Assembly: GCA_033557835.1 (NCBI GenBank)
Contig: JAWQRO010000418.1
Coordinates: 1-39,388 of the forward strand
Direction of reading: 5' to 3'
DNA length: 39,388 nt
DNA from: Helochares maculicollis
Lineage: Eukaryota > Arthropoda > Insecta > Coleoptera > Hydrophilidae
Shown: positions 1-9,560 of the stretch, in pieces
Numbering within the stretch: position 1 is the stretch's first letter
Layout of the letters: the number at the start of each line of letters is the position of its first letter
Translations under genes and position numbers: made by a program
The notes under the pieces: model-generated
Database searches by the model: none
What the model was told of the DNA's origin: nothing
Seen by the model: only the letters and a program-made list of their open reading frames with translations

Positions 1-879
1 TTTTTACCATTCAAGGAGTTTTGTAAAGATCGAAACAAAAAGTAATCAGATGGAGCAAGGTCAGGACTATATGGTGGATGTGGCAAAACATCCCAACCAA
101 GCTCCAATAATTTTTGCCGAGTGACCAAAGTTGTGTGTGGCCTTGCATTGTCATGATGGAGTACAACACTTTTTCGATTTGTCAATTCGGGCCGCTTTTC
201 TTCAACTGCATTGTTTAACTTCGTTAGTTGTTCAATGTAGACATCAGAATTGATCGTTAGGTTGGGTGGTAAGAGTTCGAAATAGACAATTCCTTTGTAA
301 TCCCACCAAACGGATAACAAAACCTTCTTTTGATGCATATCAGCTTTTGATGTTGTTGCAGTTGGTTCACCTGGCCTGCTCCACGATCTTTTTCTCTTGA
401 TATTGTTGCAAACAACCCATTTTTCATCGCCAGTTATCAGTCGTTTTAAAAATGGATCATTTTCATTACGTTTCTTTAGCAAATGGCAGCTGTTAATGCG
501 TTGCGTTAAATGCGTTTCTTTCAGTTCGTGAGGAACCCATGTATCGAGTTTTTGAACATAACCAAGTTGTTTTAAGTGATTTTCAATGCATGTATGTGAT
601 ACATGAAGCTTCTCTGCAATCTCACGTGTTGTACTGTGACGATCCGAATCGATTATTGCTCTGATTAGGTCATCAACTTCAACTGGACGACCAGTCCAGT
701 TCATCGTTGAGTGAAAAATTACCAGAACGAAATTTGGCAAACCAATATTGGCACTGCCGTTCTTTTAAGGCTTCGTCACCATAAACAGCACATAAGTTTT
801 TATAAGCTTGCGAAGCGTTCTTCCCTTTGCGGAAATAAAAAAGCAAAATATGACGAAAATGTTCCTTTTGACATTCCAT
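1..879 (-). pseudogene. mariner transposase, one 2-bp deletion, C-terminus outside window
   Basis: This encodes a DD34D cut-and-paste transposase that would act in the nucleus on its own terminal repeats. The ATG at 877-879 begins MECQKEHFRHILLFYFRKGK, a typical mariner N-terminal helix-turn-helix. The frame breaks near 697-703, where the usual RSGRP segment lacks two bases, and runs into a stop at 679-681. In the shifted frame it is then open from GRPVEVDD to the window edge without a stop. Visible landmarks are WVPHEL, TGDEKW (about 417-438), HHDNARPH (about 139-158) and PHPPYSPDLAPSDY (about 41-95). The first, second and third Asp are all present, with exactly 34 residues between the last two. 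About 50-60 C-terminal residues would lie beyond the edge. Restoring two bases would leave no visible defect, so this copy is young. Confidence 0.9.
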
Positions 880-1064
880 TTTTCAACGAAGGCCGAACGA
901 AAACTACGCAACCGATTAAAAAATATTTTTCTACTGATCGACAGCTAAATTGCCAACCATCAAATAACAAAATGTGCTTTACATTTGTACTACGTCTGCA
1001 AACCTAAAAATTCAACTGAAGCCATCTATGAGTGAAAACCGCAATTACTTAGTTGCCAATCCAA
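1..1064 (-). mobile_element. mariner element 1 (cecropia/Hsmar-like), 5' part, cut by window edge
   Basis: Read on the minus strand, the element starts at 1064 with a terminal repeat beginning TTGGATTGGCAACTAAGTAA, directly next to a TA dinucleotide (1065-1066) that fits the TA target duplication of mariner. A 5' leader of about 185 bp follows, then the transposase start at 879. The other end lies beyond position 1. The block AAGTAATTGCGG in the terminus also occurs in Hsmar1/MADE1-type termini, so I place the element near the cecropia subfamily; that placement is from memory of the family. It is the least decayed transposon in the window. Confidence 0.9.
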
Positions 1065-1066
1065 TA

Positions 1067-2190
1067 GCTTGAACCCATGTTTTAGTTATGGATTCACATT
1101 TTAAAATTGGATCCTTAAGTTATATTAAAAATGATCCGCTTATATATGTATCGAAAAACTATTGAATATTGTTTAAGAACATATAAAAGTGATGAACATA
1201 TGCAAGTAGGTGGTTGTTGTTTTGTTAATAATATTCGCAGGTACTTTTATGGAGTGCATATGTTTATGCGGGAATGTTGAGTGGAGACACTCCAGATTTT
1301 TAAACACATGTGGGTACAGCTCTGGAAGCTCTAAAATTATCGCGAGGCCCTTCTCGTCTTATTTTACACCAAGTTCATTTATTCCGCCAAAATATCCTAA
1401 TCTTTTAACACGCCCAAGCGAGAAAGCATTTTTTTACCCCAGAGCGTCTTTGTGTAAACCGTGAGCTTAACCTATTTTTACAGCGCGTCACGTCGAACCG
1501 CAGCGCCATTTACAACATCTGTATGGGCAAAAAAATAGAAATATGGGGCTCCATGTGTGGATCGTATAAACAGAAAACCTCCAGCGTTGACAATTCGCAA
1601 TTACTTCACATGTGGAGGCTCCATAAATATGATAATTAAATCAATGAAGAGTATGCTACACTCGTTACGAAATCGCAACGTGAATTCGCATAACAAATAG
1701 CCCCGGCTATTACGCTGCCTGTTTACTTTCAACTAAATTTTAAAATCATATCAGTACGGACTCGGCGTAGGAGAAAACCCAGAATCCTGGACAAACAGAT
1801 GCTGCAAAAGGAACCTCATTCCCCATATGGCTCGATTTGCAGCTGCTTAAATTAGGCCCTTTTTAGGCGGGTTGTGGGGCGAGAGGGAAGGACAGGTGGC
1901 ACACGTTTAAAAGGGCTCGTGCTATCTCCAGCCCCTTGGTAGGAAATATCTAGTTTCATATTTCTTTATTTGTTATAATACTGTTAATAAAAGCCTCACT
2001 GAAATATTTATGTCTTCATTATTGCCCCGTGGGCTGCTATCAACTTAAAGTCCATTTCATTTTGATGTTATTGGCAGACCATCTATTATGCAGGTAAAGC
2101 ACAGCTATTACATTGCCTTAGGGAATCTAAAATTGAGTTTATTGAAACGAAGCTACTCCAACCTTCCAAAATCTTACGATTAAAGTCGGT
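1067..2190. other. No gene recognised; AT-rich with a short GC-richer patch
   Basis: I see no coding exon, RNA gene or transposon terminus that I can support. An ATG-less small frame at 1210-1464 has no recognisable composition. A somewhat GC-richer patch at about 1470-1620 contains GGCTCCAT twice (near 1547 and 1616), in similar surroundings rich in CATGTG. Nothing supports a function. Confidence 0.5.
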
Positions 2191-3022
2191 TCATTCCCCA
2201 CAACTTAATCACAAGAATCGTGAATCTAAAAACAACAATTTAAGTTGGACCAAAAGGAATAAAGAAATCGCTGGGAGATCACACTATTTCCCCGTCTGCT
2301 TGGCCAAATCGTAACTGAGCTATTTAAATGTAATTTATAAATTTTTTAGCAATTTTACAACTGGTACGTTGTTGCCAATATTGTGTAGATATGGACAACG
2401 GGAGCGAATTAGTTCAATCAAAGTTTGTTTAGGGAGAAGCATGGAGATATAAAAATAAACTATACAACAACATATCGGTATTCTTGAAGCAACAAACCAC
2501 CCAACTGTATTTCTAGGAAATCTTCCTACAATCTAGCTGGTTAGTTTTATGGGAATTTTATTGTTAAAGCATGTCCGCTTATAAATTAACTCTAAATCCT
2601 TCTGTGCCTCTTCAGAAATGTTTGCTATTATTTCCTTCCTTCTAGATATCAAACGTACTCGGCGACTATATTTCCCTTATATATATACGTATAAATGTGT
2701 AATAAATAGTTTCAAAAATACCACGTTAATGCTCGGGTATCTACAGTGTAAATTTATACAGTTATTGCTTGATACAAGGCTTCCAGCAATAAATCAGTAC
2801 TATTTAGCGTTAAAATTATAAATCTATTTTATTCATAACTAGCAATTGTTCGGTTTTATCTTGCATTCATTGCTTTACAAAATAGGGGAGGAAATACACC
2901 AGCCAGATCATTTTCTCATTTCTACACTTCGTCTTGCGGCATTTAAATAATTTGTAAACATGACAAAATAATCATTTTGAAGCCTCATCGCAGAAGTTTA
3001 CCGGGCAGCGAATATTATATTT
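2191..3022. repeat. ~840 bp direct repeat, copy A
   Basis: This copy aligns along its whole length with 3185-4034 in the same orientation. Shared blocks include CGCTGGGAGATCACAC, ATCTAGCTGGTTAGTTTTAT, GAAATGTTTGCTATTATTTC and TTGAAGCCTCATCGCA. The copies differ by many substitutions and short indels, so the duplication is not recent. Small ORFs inside (for example 2618-2821) recur in both copies but drift in frame, which argues against coding. The right end fades shortly before the piggyBac-like fragment at 3028. Confidence 0.85.
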
Positions 3023-3027
3023 ATTCT

Positions 3028-3200
3028 AACTATTCATATATTCAACGTCCAATAGGATCCAATAAACGTCGTCTTATTGTATCTGCTTCTGAAAATGAGG
3101 ATGGGATAATGCCCAGCACTTCAAGCAATAGCCATAACCCATTGTCAAATTAAAATTCTCATTTACAAATGTTTGATAGAAAACAATTGCCCCAAACTTA
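3028..3200 (+). repeat. piggyBac-derived 5' fragment at the repeat junction
   Basis: The segment matches two parts of the piggyBac 5' unit found at 8771-9880. The first part, AACTATTCATATATTCAA through AACGTCGTCTTATTG and GCCCAGCACTTC, matches 9370-9480. The second part, TCAAATTAAAATTCTCATTT to GAAAACAATTGCCCC, matches the start of the third unit near 9630-9690. The two parts are joined with the intervening sequence missing. It is therefore a rearranged fragment of the same transposon family, sitting between the two ~840 bp repeat copies and overlapping the first bases of copy B. Confidence 0.75.
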
Positions 3201-4034
3201 GTCATAAAAATCGCGAATTGAAAAAAAACAGCAGTTTGAGTTGGAGCAAAAGGAATAAAGCATCGCTGGGAGATCACACTTTGTCTCCCCTTCTGGTTGG
3301 CCAAGCTGTAACTGAGCTATTTAAATGTAATTTATAATTTTTTTAACAATTTTATAGCTCCTACGTTGTTGCCAATATTGTGAGGATATGGAAAATGGAA
3401 GCGAATTAGTTCAATCAATGTTTGTTTACGGAGATGCATAGAGATATGAAAATAAACTGTACAATAGAATATACGTATTCCTGAAGCAACAAACCATCCA
3501 AATTGTATTTCTAGGAAATTATCTTACAATCTAGCTGGTTAGTTTTATGGAAATTTCATTTTTAAGGCATATGCGCATATAAACTAAGTTGAACTCCTTC
3601 CGGACCTCTTCAGAAATGTTTGCTATTATTTCCTTCCTTCTAGATATCAAACGTACTCGGCGACTATATTTCCATTACAGGTATTTGAAATGCGTATAAA
3701 TGTGTAATAAACAGCTTCAAAATTACCACGTTAATGCTCGGGTATCTACAGTGTAAATTTATACAGTTATTGCATGATACAAGGCTTCCAGCAATAAATC
3801 AGTACTATTTACTTCTTAGCGTTAAAATTATAAATTTATTTTATTCATATCTAGCAATTGTTCGGTTTCTTTATCTTGCATTTATTGCTTTTAAAAATAG
3901 GCGAGGAAATACACCAGCCAGACCATTTTCTCATTTGCACACTTCGTCTTGCAATATTTAAACAATTGTAAACATAACGAAATAATAATTTTGAAGCCTC
4001 ATCGCAAAAAATTACAGGGCAGCAAATGTTTTAT
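3185..4034. repeat. ~840 bp direct repeat, copy B
   Basis: This is the second copy of the sequence at 2191-3022. Its first bases (about 3185-3210) are also alignable with the piggyBac 5' unit around GAAAACAATTGCCCC. The repeat may therefore be part of a larger piggyBac-associated unit of about 1 kb rather than an independent element. It carries small insertions relative to copy A, for example about 13 bp near 3678-3690. No terminal inverted repeats or clear target duplications were seen. Confidence 0.85.
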
Positions 4035-4892
4035 CATTTTTTGTATGTTTTTTCTGCTTGGCCACTTTGCTAATGATCATAACAATGCAAATACAAGTAT
4101 TTATGGTTGAAATACATTCTAAGATTCATGAAACAAAATCACTAATTGTCTCGACTTACCCACTAATTATTTTAATTGGAGTTCCACAGTGTACTTAATA
4201 TTACAGTCTAGCATATTTCAAGAGCTTAGAAGAAGTAAGGTAGCAACATACTGATTTGAGAACGTACAAGAATTCCACATATTAATCGACATAGTCGTTC
4301 TAGATCTCATAAAACTGTTTATACTTAATTCAAAGATCCACTATAAGAACTACAACATTCATTAGTGCAAGGCAAAACTACCATTAAACCTATGTTTTCG
4401 CTTAAGAAATTCCCCTCAATTTATTCTAGAGGGATTATAACTTGACTTCATCAATTTGAAACTCCCTGGGTAAAGCCACAAAAATTTACTGAAAATTCCT
4501 AGCGAGTGCTCCCGCTAAGTTTTACTTTGGTTTCACGACTGATGTATCTGGGAAACTTTTGTAGCAGCGTCAGTATTAAAACTATTGGAAACTAGTACTA
4601 TAACAGCTGGATTCTTCCTGAGAGTCTTGCGCTACTAAAGCTAATATTATTTTCGGACATCAATTATTTGCAGGTAAAATGCAAACTCTTCAAGTCCTGT
4701 TTATCTCCATCTGGATTATTTTTGCAAAAGACAAAACATCCGGAGATGCAATGCTAGTAGATAGAAATTTCTTTCCATAAGTGGTAGTCTTGCATAAATT
4801 GATAAAAAATGCACACTTCAAAAACACTATGATTGGATTATTTAGTTTAGCATTGAAAGAGCTTAGGGTAATGCTTGACTGCGCGTCTGAAA
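4035..4892. other. No gene recognised
   Basis: AT-rich sequence with stops in all frames and no repeat shared with the rest of the window. I see no coding, RNA or transposon feature I can support. Confidence 0.5.
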
Positions 4893-4894
4893 TA

Positions 4895-5928
4895 TTAGGG
4901 GGACCGGAAAGTAATGTCGTTTCTGCGCATGTCGATATTTGAATGTCATTTGGTAGCTAATTGCGTACTTGAAAGGCGTGCCAAAGAGATTTTGACGTTA
5001 TTGTATCATATTTGCTTCTGAATAGTTAAGTATTAGACTTTTTTGCAATTTGGGGTGAAATGGCCAGCCAAATACCAAAAGAGCAAATCCGGCATTGTAT
5101 GCTTTTTGAGTTTCGCACGGGTAATACCGCTACTGCTGCAACGAAAAACATTTGCTATGTTTATCCAAGCGCATTGGACGTTCGAAAATGCCAAAGCTGG
5201 TTCTACAAGTTCAGATCAGGGAATTTTTATCTCTCGGACGCCCATTGATCAGGAAGAACAACAACATTAGATAACGACGGGCTTAGGGCAAAAGTGGAAG
5301 CAAATCCATGTCAAGCAATTGAGGAACTTTCAAACAGCATTAACCAGCCTTGGTCAACCATCCAAGAACATTTGCCGCAGATTGGCAAAATAAGCAGAGC
5401 TGGTGTTTGGGTCCCCCATAATCTATCCGAACAGAATAAAGCCAACCGTTCCATCACGTGCAACGTATTGCTTCAAGGGCATCGTACAGATCCGTTTTTT
5501 GATCGCTTGATCACTGGAGACGAAAAATGGGTCCTGTACGACAATCCGAAACGCAAAAGGCAGTGGCTCAGCCGAAATGAATTACCTCGAACTACTGCAA
5601 ATTCGGGTTTACACCCCAAAAAGGCACTTCTGTGTGTTTTGTACACGCGAAGTTGTTCACTTTGAAGTGTTAAAACCTGGACAAACTGTTAATGCAGATG
5701 TCTACTGTGAACAATTAGAACGAATAAACCGGTCTTTGATTGAAAAGTATTCGGCAATTGTCAACAGAAAAGGAGTTATTCTGCAACATGACAATGCAAG
5801 ACCGCTCTGTGCAGAACGGATCTTAGACAAAATTATCGAATTGAGGTGGGAGGTACTGCCTCACCCACCATACTCGCCCGATTTTGCACCCTCGGATTAC
5901 CATTTATTCCGATCTCCGGTCTCCCTAA
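4895..5928 (+). mobile_element. mariner element 2, C-terminally deleted but with both termini
   Basis: The left terminus starts TTAGGGGGACCGGA at 4895. The right terminus, read inward on the minus strand, is TTAGGGAGACCGGA ending at 5928. The two 14-base ends agree at 13 positions. TA dinucleotides flank both ends (4893-4894 and 5929-5930), as expected for a mariner insertion. At 1034 bp the element is about 250 bp shorter than a standard mariner. The missing part is the 3' coding end and 3' leader: the reading frame passes the third catalytic motif and then meets the terminal repeat immediately. It abuts the mariner fragment at 5934, so one probably inserted at or beside the end of the other. 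Confidence 0.9.
5060..5915 (+). pseudogene. mariner transposase, one nonsense codon, one frameshift, C-terminus lost
   Basis: The ATG at 5060 begins MASQIPKEQIRHCMLFEFRT, the usual mariner start. A TGA at 5246-5248 sits where family members have Arg before SGRP; this is best explained as a CGA-to-TGA change, and the same frame continues beyond it. TGDEKWVLYDNPKRKRQW (from about 5512) holds the first Asp. A small indel near 5620-5645 (LHPKKALLCV region) shifts the frame, which resumes as CTREVVHFEVLKPGQTVNAD. The second Asp is in QHDNARP (about 5783-5806) and the third in APSDYHLF, with 34 residues between them, so the DD34D triad survives. Coding ends at FRS (5913-5915), removing about 60 residues of the normal C-terminus. 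Confidence 0.9.
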
Positions 5929-5933
5929 TACTA

Positions 5934-6160
5934 CCGTGATCAACAAGTAAGGTGCATTTGTTTATAACATGTACATTTTTTATTTATTCTTCCACATCAA
6001 TTTCATCCCTTTCAAATAATCCCCGTCCATAAAACGCACTTGCCGACGCTTCTTCCAGTCCTCGAAACATTCGGAAGTCTTTTTCCGGTGTAGCAAACCT
6101 TCTTCGTTTCGGTTTTTGTCTCTTCAATCGTATCAAAACGGATATCAAAATTGTCTTGAA
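5934..6160 (-). mobile_element. Fragment of mariner family 3 (3' end only)
   Basis: The outer end CCGTGATCAACAAGTAAGG resembles the terminus of the element at 24837-25675 (CTGTGATCAAAAAGTAAGG). The following ~200 bp matches that element's 3' coding end on the minus strand: landmarks FDTIEE and FEDWKK are legible in different frames, followed by a short 3' leader. Everything upstream of the FDTIEE region is absent, so only the C-terminal tail and one terminus remain. It lies immediately right of mariner element 2, with one base between their TA dinucleotides. Confidence 0.8.
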
Positions 6161-6656
6161 ACCAAATTACGGAAACTGCTTACACCATCCATAGACTACT
6201 TTTGAAAAACTATATACTTGTTTTGCATTCTTGAAAGAATCATCCGAAATATCAGTTCATTTACTCGGTGCACCTGCTCACGCATACATTATATGGAAGA
6301 GTTTGTTATTTTGAATATCCATAAGCAACAATTTTGAGATATAAAGCACCATCTACATTCTCTTAAATTGACAGACTGTAAAAAGATGATTAAACAAGTG
6401 GTCCACAGTGGAAACATTTTGTTACTTGTAACATCAACTGACTTGCTTTTTACATACAATAGTTTTCTTTTCAATAGCACTAAAAATACATACTGAGGGA
6501 CGAAATTTATAAAGTGTATCCACTATTAGTTACAACAAAGACAATATCTAGAAAACAGTTCGTTTTAGCGTAGATCTAAACGCTTAATAAGGCACGATTT
6601 TATGTTGGCATCCAAGAAGCAGTCTGAAAAAAGTACCGCAATTGCAACATTGCCGC
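6161..6656. other. No gene recognised
   Basis: AT-rich sequence with only a meaningless short frame (6289-6480 on the minus strand). It shares no repeat with other parts of the window. Confidence 0.5.
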
Positions 6657-6836
6657 TTATATAATTAAACGGTAGAGACACGATATAAAAATTAATGTAG
6701 AGGAAACAGTAGGGAATACGAAAGGGATTCCCATATTAGTCACTTGTTTACTTCCGATTCGGTTCGATGGGCGTCTGCACGCGTCTGCAGTTTCACGCGT
6801 CGCGTCGCTGCCACGGCCGACTGGATTTTGACTCAT
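6657..6836 (-). CDS. Small hypothetical ORF, 59 codons, CpG-rich 5' half
   Basis: I do not recognise this product. The ATG at 6834-6836 has a favourable AAAATGA context, and the frame runs to a TAA at 6657-6659. The first half, starting MSQNPVGRGSDATRETADAC, is encoded by CpG-rich DNA unlike the surroundings; the second half is hydrophobic and encoded by AT-rich DNA. The change near GGAAGTAAACAAGTGACT suggests an exon ending around 6740 followed by intron, although that site is a weak splice donor. A stronger donor-like sequence, CATGGTAAGTTAT on the same strand near 6932-6944, lies upstream. A first coding exon of a spliced gene, or chance, are both possible. Confidence 0.2.
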   Translation of the reverse strand: MSQNPVGRGSDATRETADACRRPSNRIGSKQVTNMGIPFVFPTVSSTLIFISCLYRLII

Positions 6837-7140
6837 TTTAATAAAACAGGAGTTGGATTAATGCGATAACCATATGTTACCTCGGCTGTGGAGACTAGAA
6901 GATTACCGAGGATTTGATTTATACAGAATAACTTACCATGGCGTGCATGGGGATGACGCATTTATTATCATACCGACGAATTTAATATTGTCTGCGATTT
7001 TCTAATGATAGATATCCCGTATGAAATTTCAGACGCCTCTTACATAATGCGTCTCTCGATATGTACGCTGCCTGGGCTCCTGCTTCGTTTCCGAAGCGCC
7101 TCGCCGCAAAGTACATACCACGACACCAGAAAATTGTGCT
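6760..7140. promoter_or_regulatory. GC/CpG-richer block, possible exon or regulatory sequence
   Basis: This block stands out from its AT-rich flanks through clusters of CG dinucleotides (for example CACGCGTCGCGTCGCTGCC near 6794 and the segment near 7080-7125). It has no transposon signature. Such blocks in insect genomes are often 5' exons, promoters or conserved noncoding sequence, but nothing here decides between these. The call is an inference from base composition only. Confidence 0.2.
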
Positions 7141-7368
7141 GGTGTTAACCAAGCAGGGTCTCTAAAGCGGAATAAGTTTCATATACATGCATGAATGCAA
7201 GTCTCGTTCAAAATAGTGGCATCGTGTGCCGCCAGGTAAAACTACCTCATTCTCTTTCCGTATTCAGCTCAGCTCTTCAGGTATCCTGCTTCCTCCTCCA
7301 TCCATGCACCACCTCACCCCTTGGTACTAACAGCAACAGATCACGTACTCTCAAGTTTCCTCACGCTA

Positions 7369-7665
7369 ATGGAACAATTATCTACTTATATTCTTAATAG
7401 CGGCGAGTTATTTCTTGAAACAATTACTCAATTGTGCTATAATGAAGTAGATAACGGGCCTTTGTTTCCTTTTGTTAAGTTTATTTATATTGTTCTGTTA
7501 GCTGTATATTATTGCTTTTATAACAAACTGCGGACGTTTGAGCACGCGTATGTTAGATTATGTGAGGATAATTTTAACACTTATTTACTTAACAGTAATA
7601 AAATTAAAAATACTCCAGGTGGTAGATTTACCGGCAGGAATAATATTTATTTTCTTAACCTTTGA
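7369..7665 (+). CDS. Hypothetical 98-residue ORF with one membrane-like segment
   Basis: I do not recognise this product. From the ATG at 7369-7371 the frame starts MEQLSTYILNSGELFLETIT and stops at 7663-7665. It carries a hydrophobic, aromatic stretch, FVKFIYIVLLAVYYCFY (about residues 33-49), that could span a membrane, followed by a polar, Lys/Asn-rich C-terminus. The frame also stays open upstream without an ATG. A pyrimidine-rich run ending in CAG (near 7275) could be a splice acceptor. There is no poly(A) signal close to the stop. It could be an exon of a membrane protein or a chance frame. Confidence 0.25.
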   Translation: MEQLSTYILNSGELFLETITQLCYNEVDNGPLFPFVKFIYIVLLAVYYCFYNKLRTFEHAYVRLCEDNFNTYLLNSNKIKNTPGGRFTGRNNIYFLNL

Positions 7666-8590
7666 GAAACGTATTATCTTATTTTGAACCTCTTCAGTAA
7701 CTATCTCGTCGGTCCATATCTATTTTTCTTTGTAATGTTTTTGAGCGATATTTCCCTTCGTTCTTTGTCACTGTTTTTAATGCCCTTGGTCTACAACATA
7801 GGGGCAAGGGACGCTCTTTTATCACCACCAACTTAAGGAAGGACACAAGAAACTAAACCGCGGAATATAACCACATAGACTAAGCAGAGGAAGTTAGGTA
7901 CTCAGTGAAAATGGAGACTAAGAAATGCCGCAAAATAAGTGTGTTGAATTTCCAAACCAAACCGAGCCGGGCACATTCAATCAAAAAGTACAAAAAATAA
8001 GACAGGCAAGTCTTATTTTGCCTTCAAATTTGAGACCTCCCAATGATTGCATTGGGTGATCTAAAATCTGAAGGAGACAAAGAAAGAAAGGATAAGTGGT
8101 TTGATGGCCAATGTAAAGAAGCAATAGAACATGTCGAGATTAGAAATGTTGAAAATGAATACAAGAGAAAGGAAAACATAGTAGATATTGAATTATAAAG
8201 TTTATACATCAATGACTTGACAGACCTGCAGAAAAGTCACCTTGTAGGCTAATTCATAAGAAGCTAGAATATAATATCGCTGGGATAGGTAATAAGGATG
8301 AAAGAAGGGAGACTAGCAAAGCCAATCCTAAGTAGGGAAGTGTCTGAAAGGAAGGGCCGGAGTAGGTATCGAAGAACATGAATTTAAGTGATGAGACTGA
8401 ACCTATATTTCTTAGGAACGTTCCGCTAAGAAAAGTCAAAAGAAAGTAAACAGCAGAGATAAGTATGCAATCAGACTATGGGCTTCTCAGGCCTCACAAG
8501 TCAAGACATCAATTTGCCATTCTCTTAACTCGGTGACCGTCAATAAGATTTTCGTAAAATACCCAAAAATAGTTTTCACGTTTTTAGGTT
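7666..8590. other. Mostly unassigned; doubtful LINE-like remnant near 8050-8200
   Basis: No gene is supportable. At about 8060-8200 the plus strand reads, without a start codon, DLKSEGDKERKDKWFDGQCK and then EAIEHVEIRNVENEYKRKE. The pattern of charged residues around a WFD..C motif recalls the linker between endonuclease and reverse transcriptase in insect non-LTR retrotransposons. No reverse-transcriptase motif follows, and the next few hundred bases are broken by stops, so this is only a suggestion. Confidence 0.2.
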
Positions 8591-8710
8591 TAATTTAATA
8601 TAATGGGTCGAGATACAATTATTTCAGGTATTTTAAGATATTTTTGTGGTGATTTATTGATATGTCAGCGACCGGTGGTCGTCGTGGCGTCAATGGTAAA
8701 ATATTATAGA

Positions 8711-8727
8711 TGGCCCAACGTTGGCCA
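8711..8727. repeat. Near-perfect palindrome beside the piggyBac region
   Basis: The sequence TGGCCCAACGTTGGCCA is a 16-base perfect palindrome with one extra C. It lies in a ~180 bp stretch (about 8590-8770) between a phrase resembling the unit boundary (ACGTTTTTAGG at about 8579-8589) and the first piggyBac 5' unit. It may be an insertion within that region. Its function is unknown. Confidence 0.5.
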
Positions 8728-8770
8728 CACGATCAGTTATTTTGCAACCTGCAGTATTGAATGTGTTTTA

Positions 8771-9151
8771 GCGTCTCACCATCAGTTTTTTGGCAGTTTT
8801 GTAATTAATTTTATCACGATAAAATTTTCAAGTTAAAGTTCTCGTTGATATATTTTTGGTAAAAAATAGTTGCCCCTAGCAGGAGTTTGAGTATTGTGAT
8901 ATTAGTCAAGAAGATATTTTGAAATGGAAGCCATTGAAGCACAGCACAGTAGAAATCAGAGGACATCAATCAAAACCAATCCAATAAGATCCAAAAAAAA
9001 ACGTCGTCTTATTGAATCCGATAGTGTAAGTGAGGACAAGATTGTGCCCAGCACTTCCAAGATATAGCCATACCCCATCGAAATGGATAAAAGCGAAAAG
9101 GAATCAACCAAGTGTAATTCAATACACGGAAATTCTACGTTTTTAGCCCTT
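8771..9151 (+). repeat. piggyBac 5' unit, copy a
   Basis: The copy begins GCGTCTCACCATCAGTTTTT and contains ATTAGTCAAGAAGATATTTT, a CGTCGTCTTATTGAATCCGA block and a final ATTCTACGTTTTTAGCCC. One frame reads DISQEDILKWK..LKHSTVEI and another KKRRLIESDSVSEDKIVPST, the basic-then-acidic look expected of a piggyBac N-terminus. Frame breaks prevent a continuous protein. Confidence 0.8.
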
Positions 9152-9560
9152 TAGCGACTCACCATCAGTTTTTTGGCAGTATTGTAATGTATGCACACTA
9201 ATTTCTTCACGATACATTTTTAAGTTAAAATTCTCATTTACATATTTTTGATAGAAAATAAATGCCCCGAACAGAAGTTTGAGGATTTTGATATTAGTCA
9301 AGAAGATATTTTGAAATGGAAGTCATTGAAGCACAGCACAGTAGAAATCAAAGGACATCAATCAAAACCAACTATTGATATATTCAAAATCCAATAAGAT
9401 CCAAAAAAAACGTCGTCTTATTGAATCCGATAGTGTAAGTGAGGACAAGATTGTGCCCAGCACTTCCAAGATATAGCCATACCCCATCGAAATGGATAAA
9501 AGCGAAAGGTAATCAGCCAAGAGTAATTTTATACATAGAAATTCTACGTTTTTAACCCTT
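9152..9560 (+). repeat. piggyBac 5' unit, copy b
   Basis: It is highly similar to copy a but carries an additional ~16 bp (ACTATTGATATATTCAAA near 9371) and a different early segment (TATGCACACTAATTTCTTCA) shared with copy c. It is the longest of the three copies and probably the closest to the ancestral unit. Confidence 0.8.

Noticed and set aside
2618..3961. Similar small ORFs in both copies of the ~840 bp repeat (2618-2821, 3734-3961)
   Set aside because: The frames start and stop at different points and the differences include frame-breaking indels, so duplication of noncoding DNA explains the similarity.
8060..8200. Possible non-LTR retrotransposon linker (WFD..C pattern)
   Set aside because: Not called as an element because no reverse-transcriptase or endonuclease motif is visible nearby; mentioned only as a weak suggestion in the annotation.
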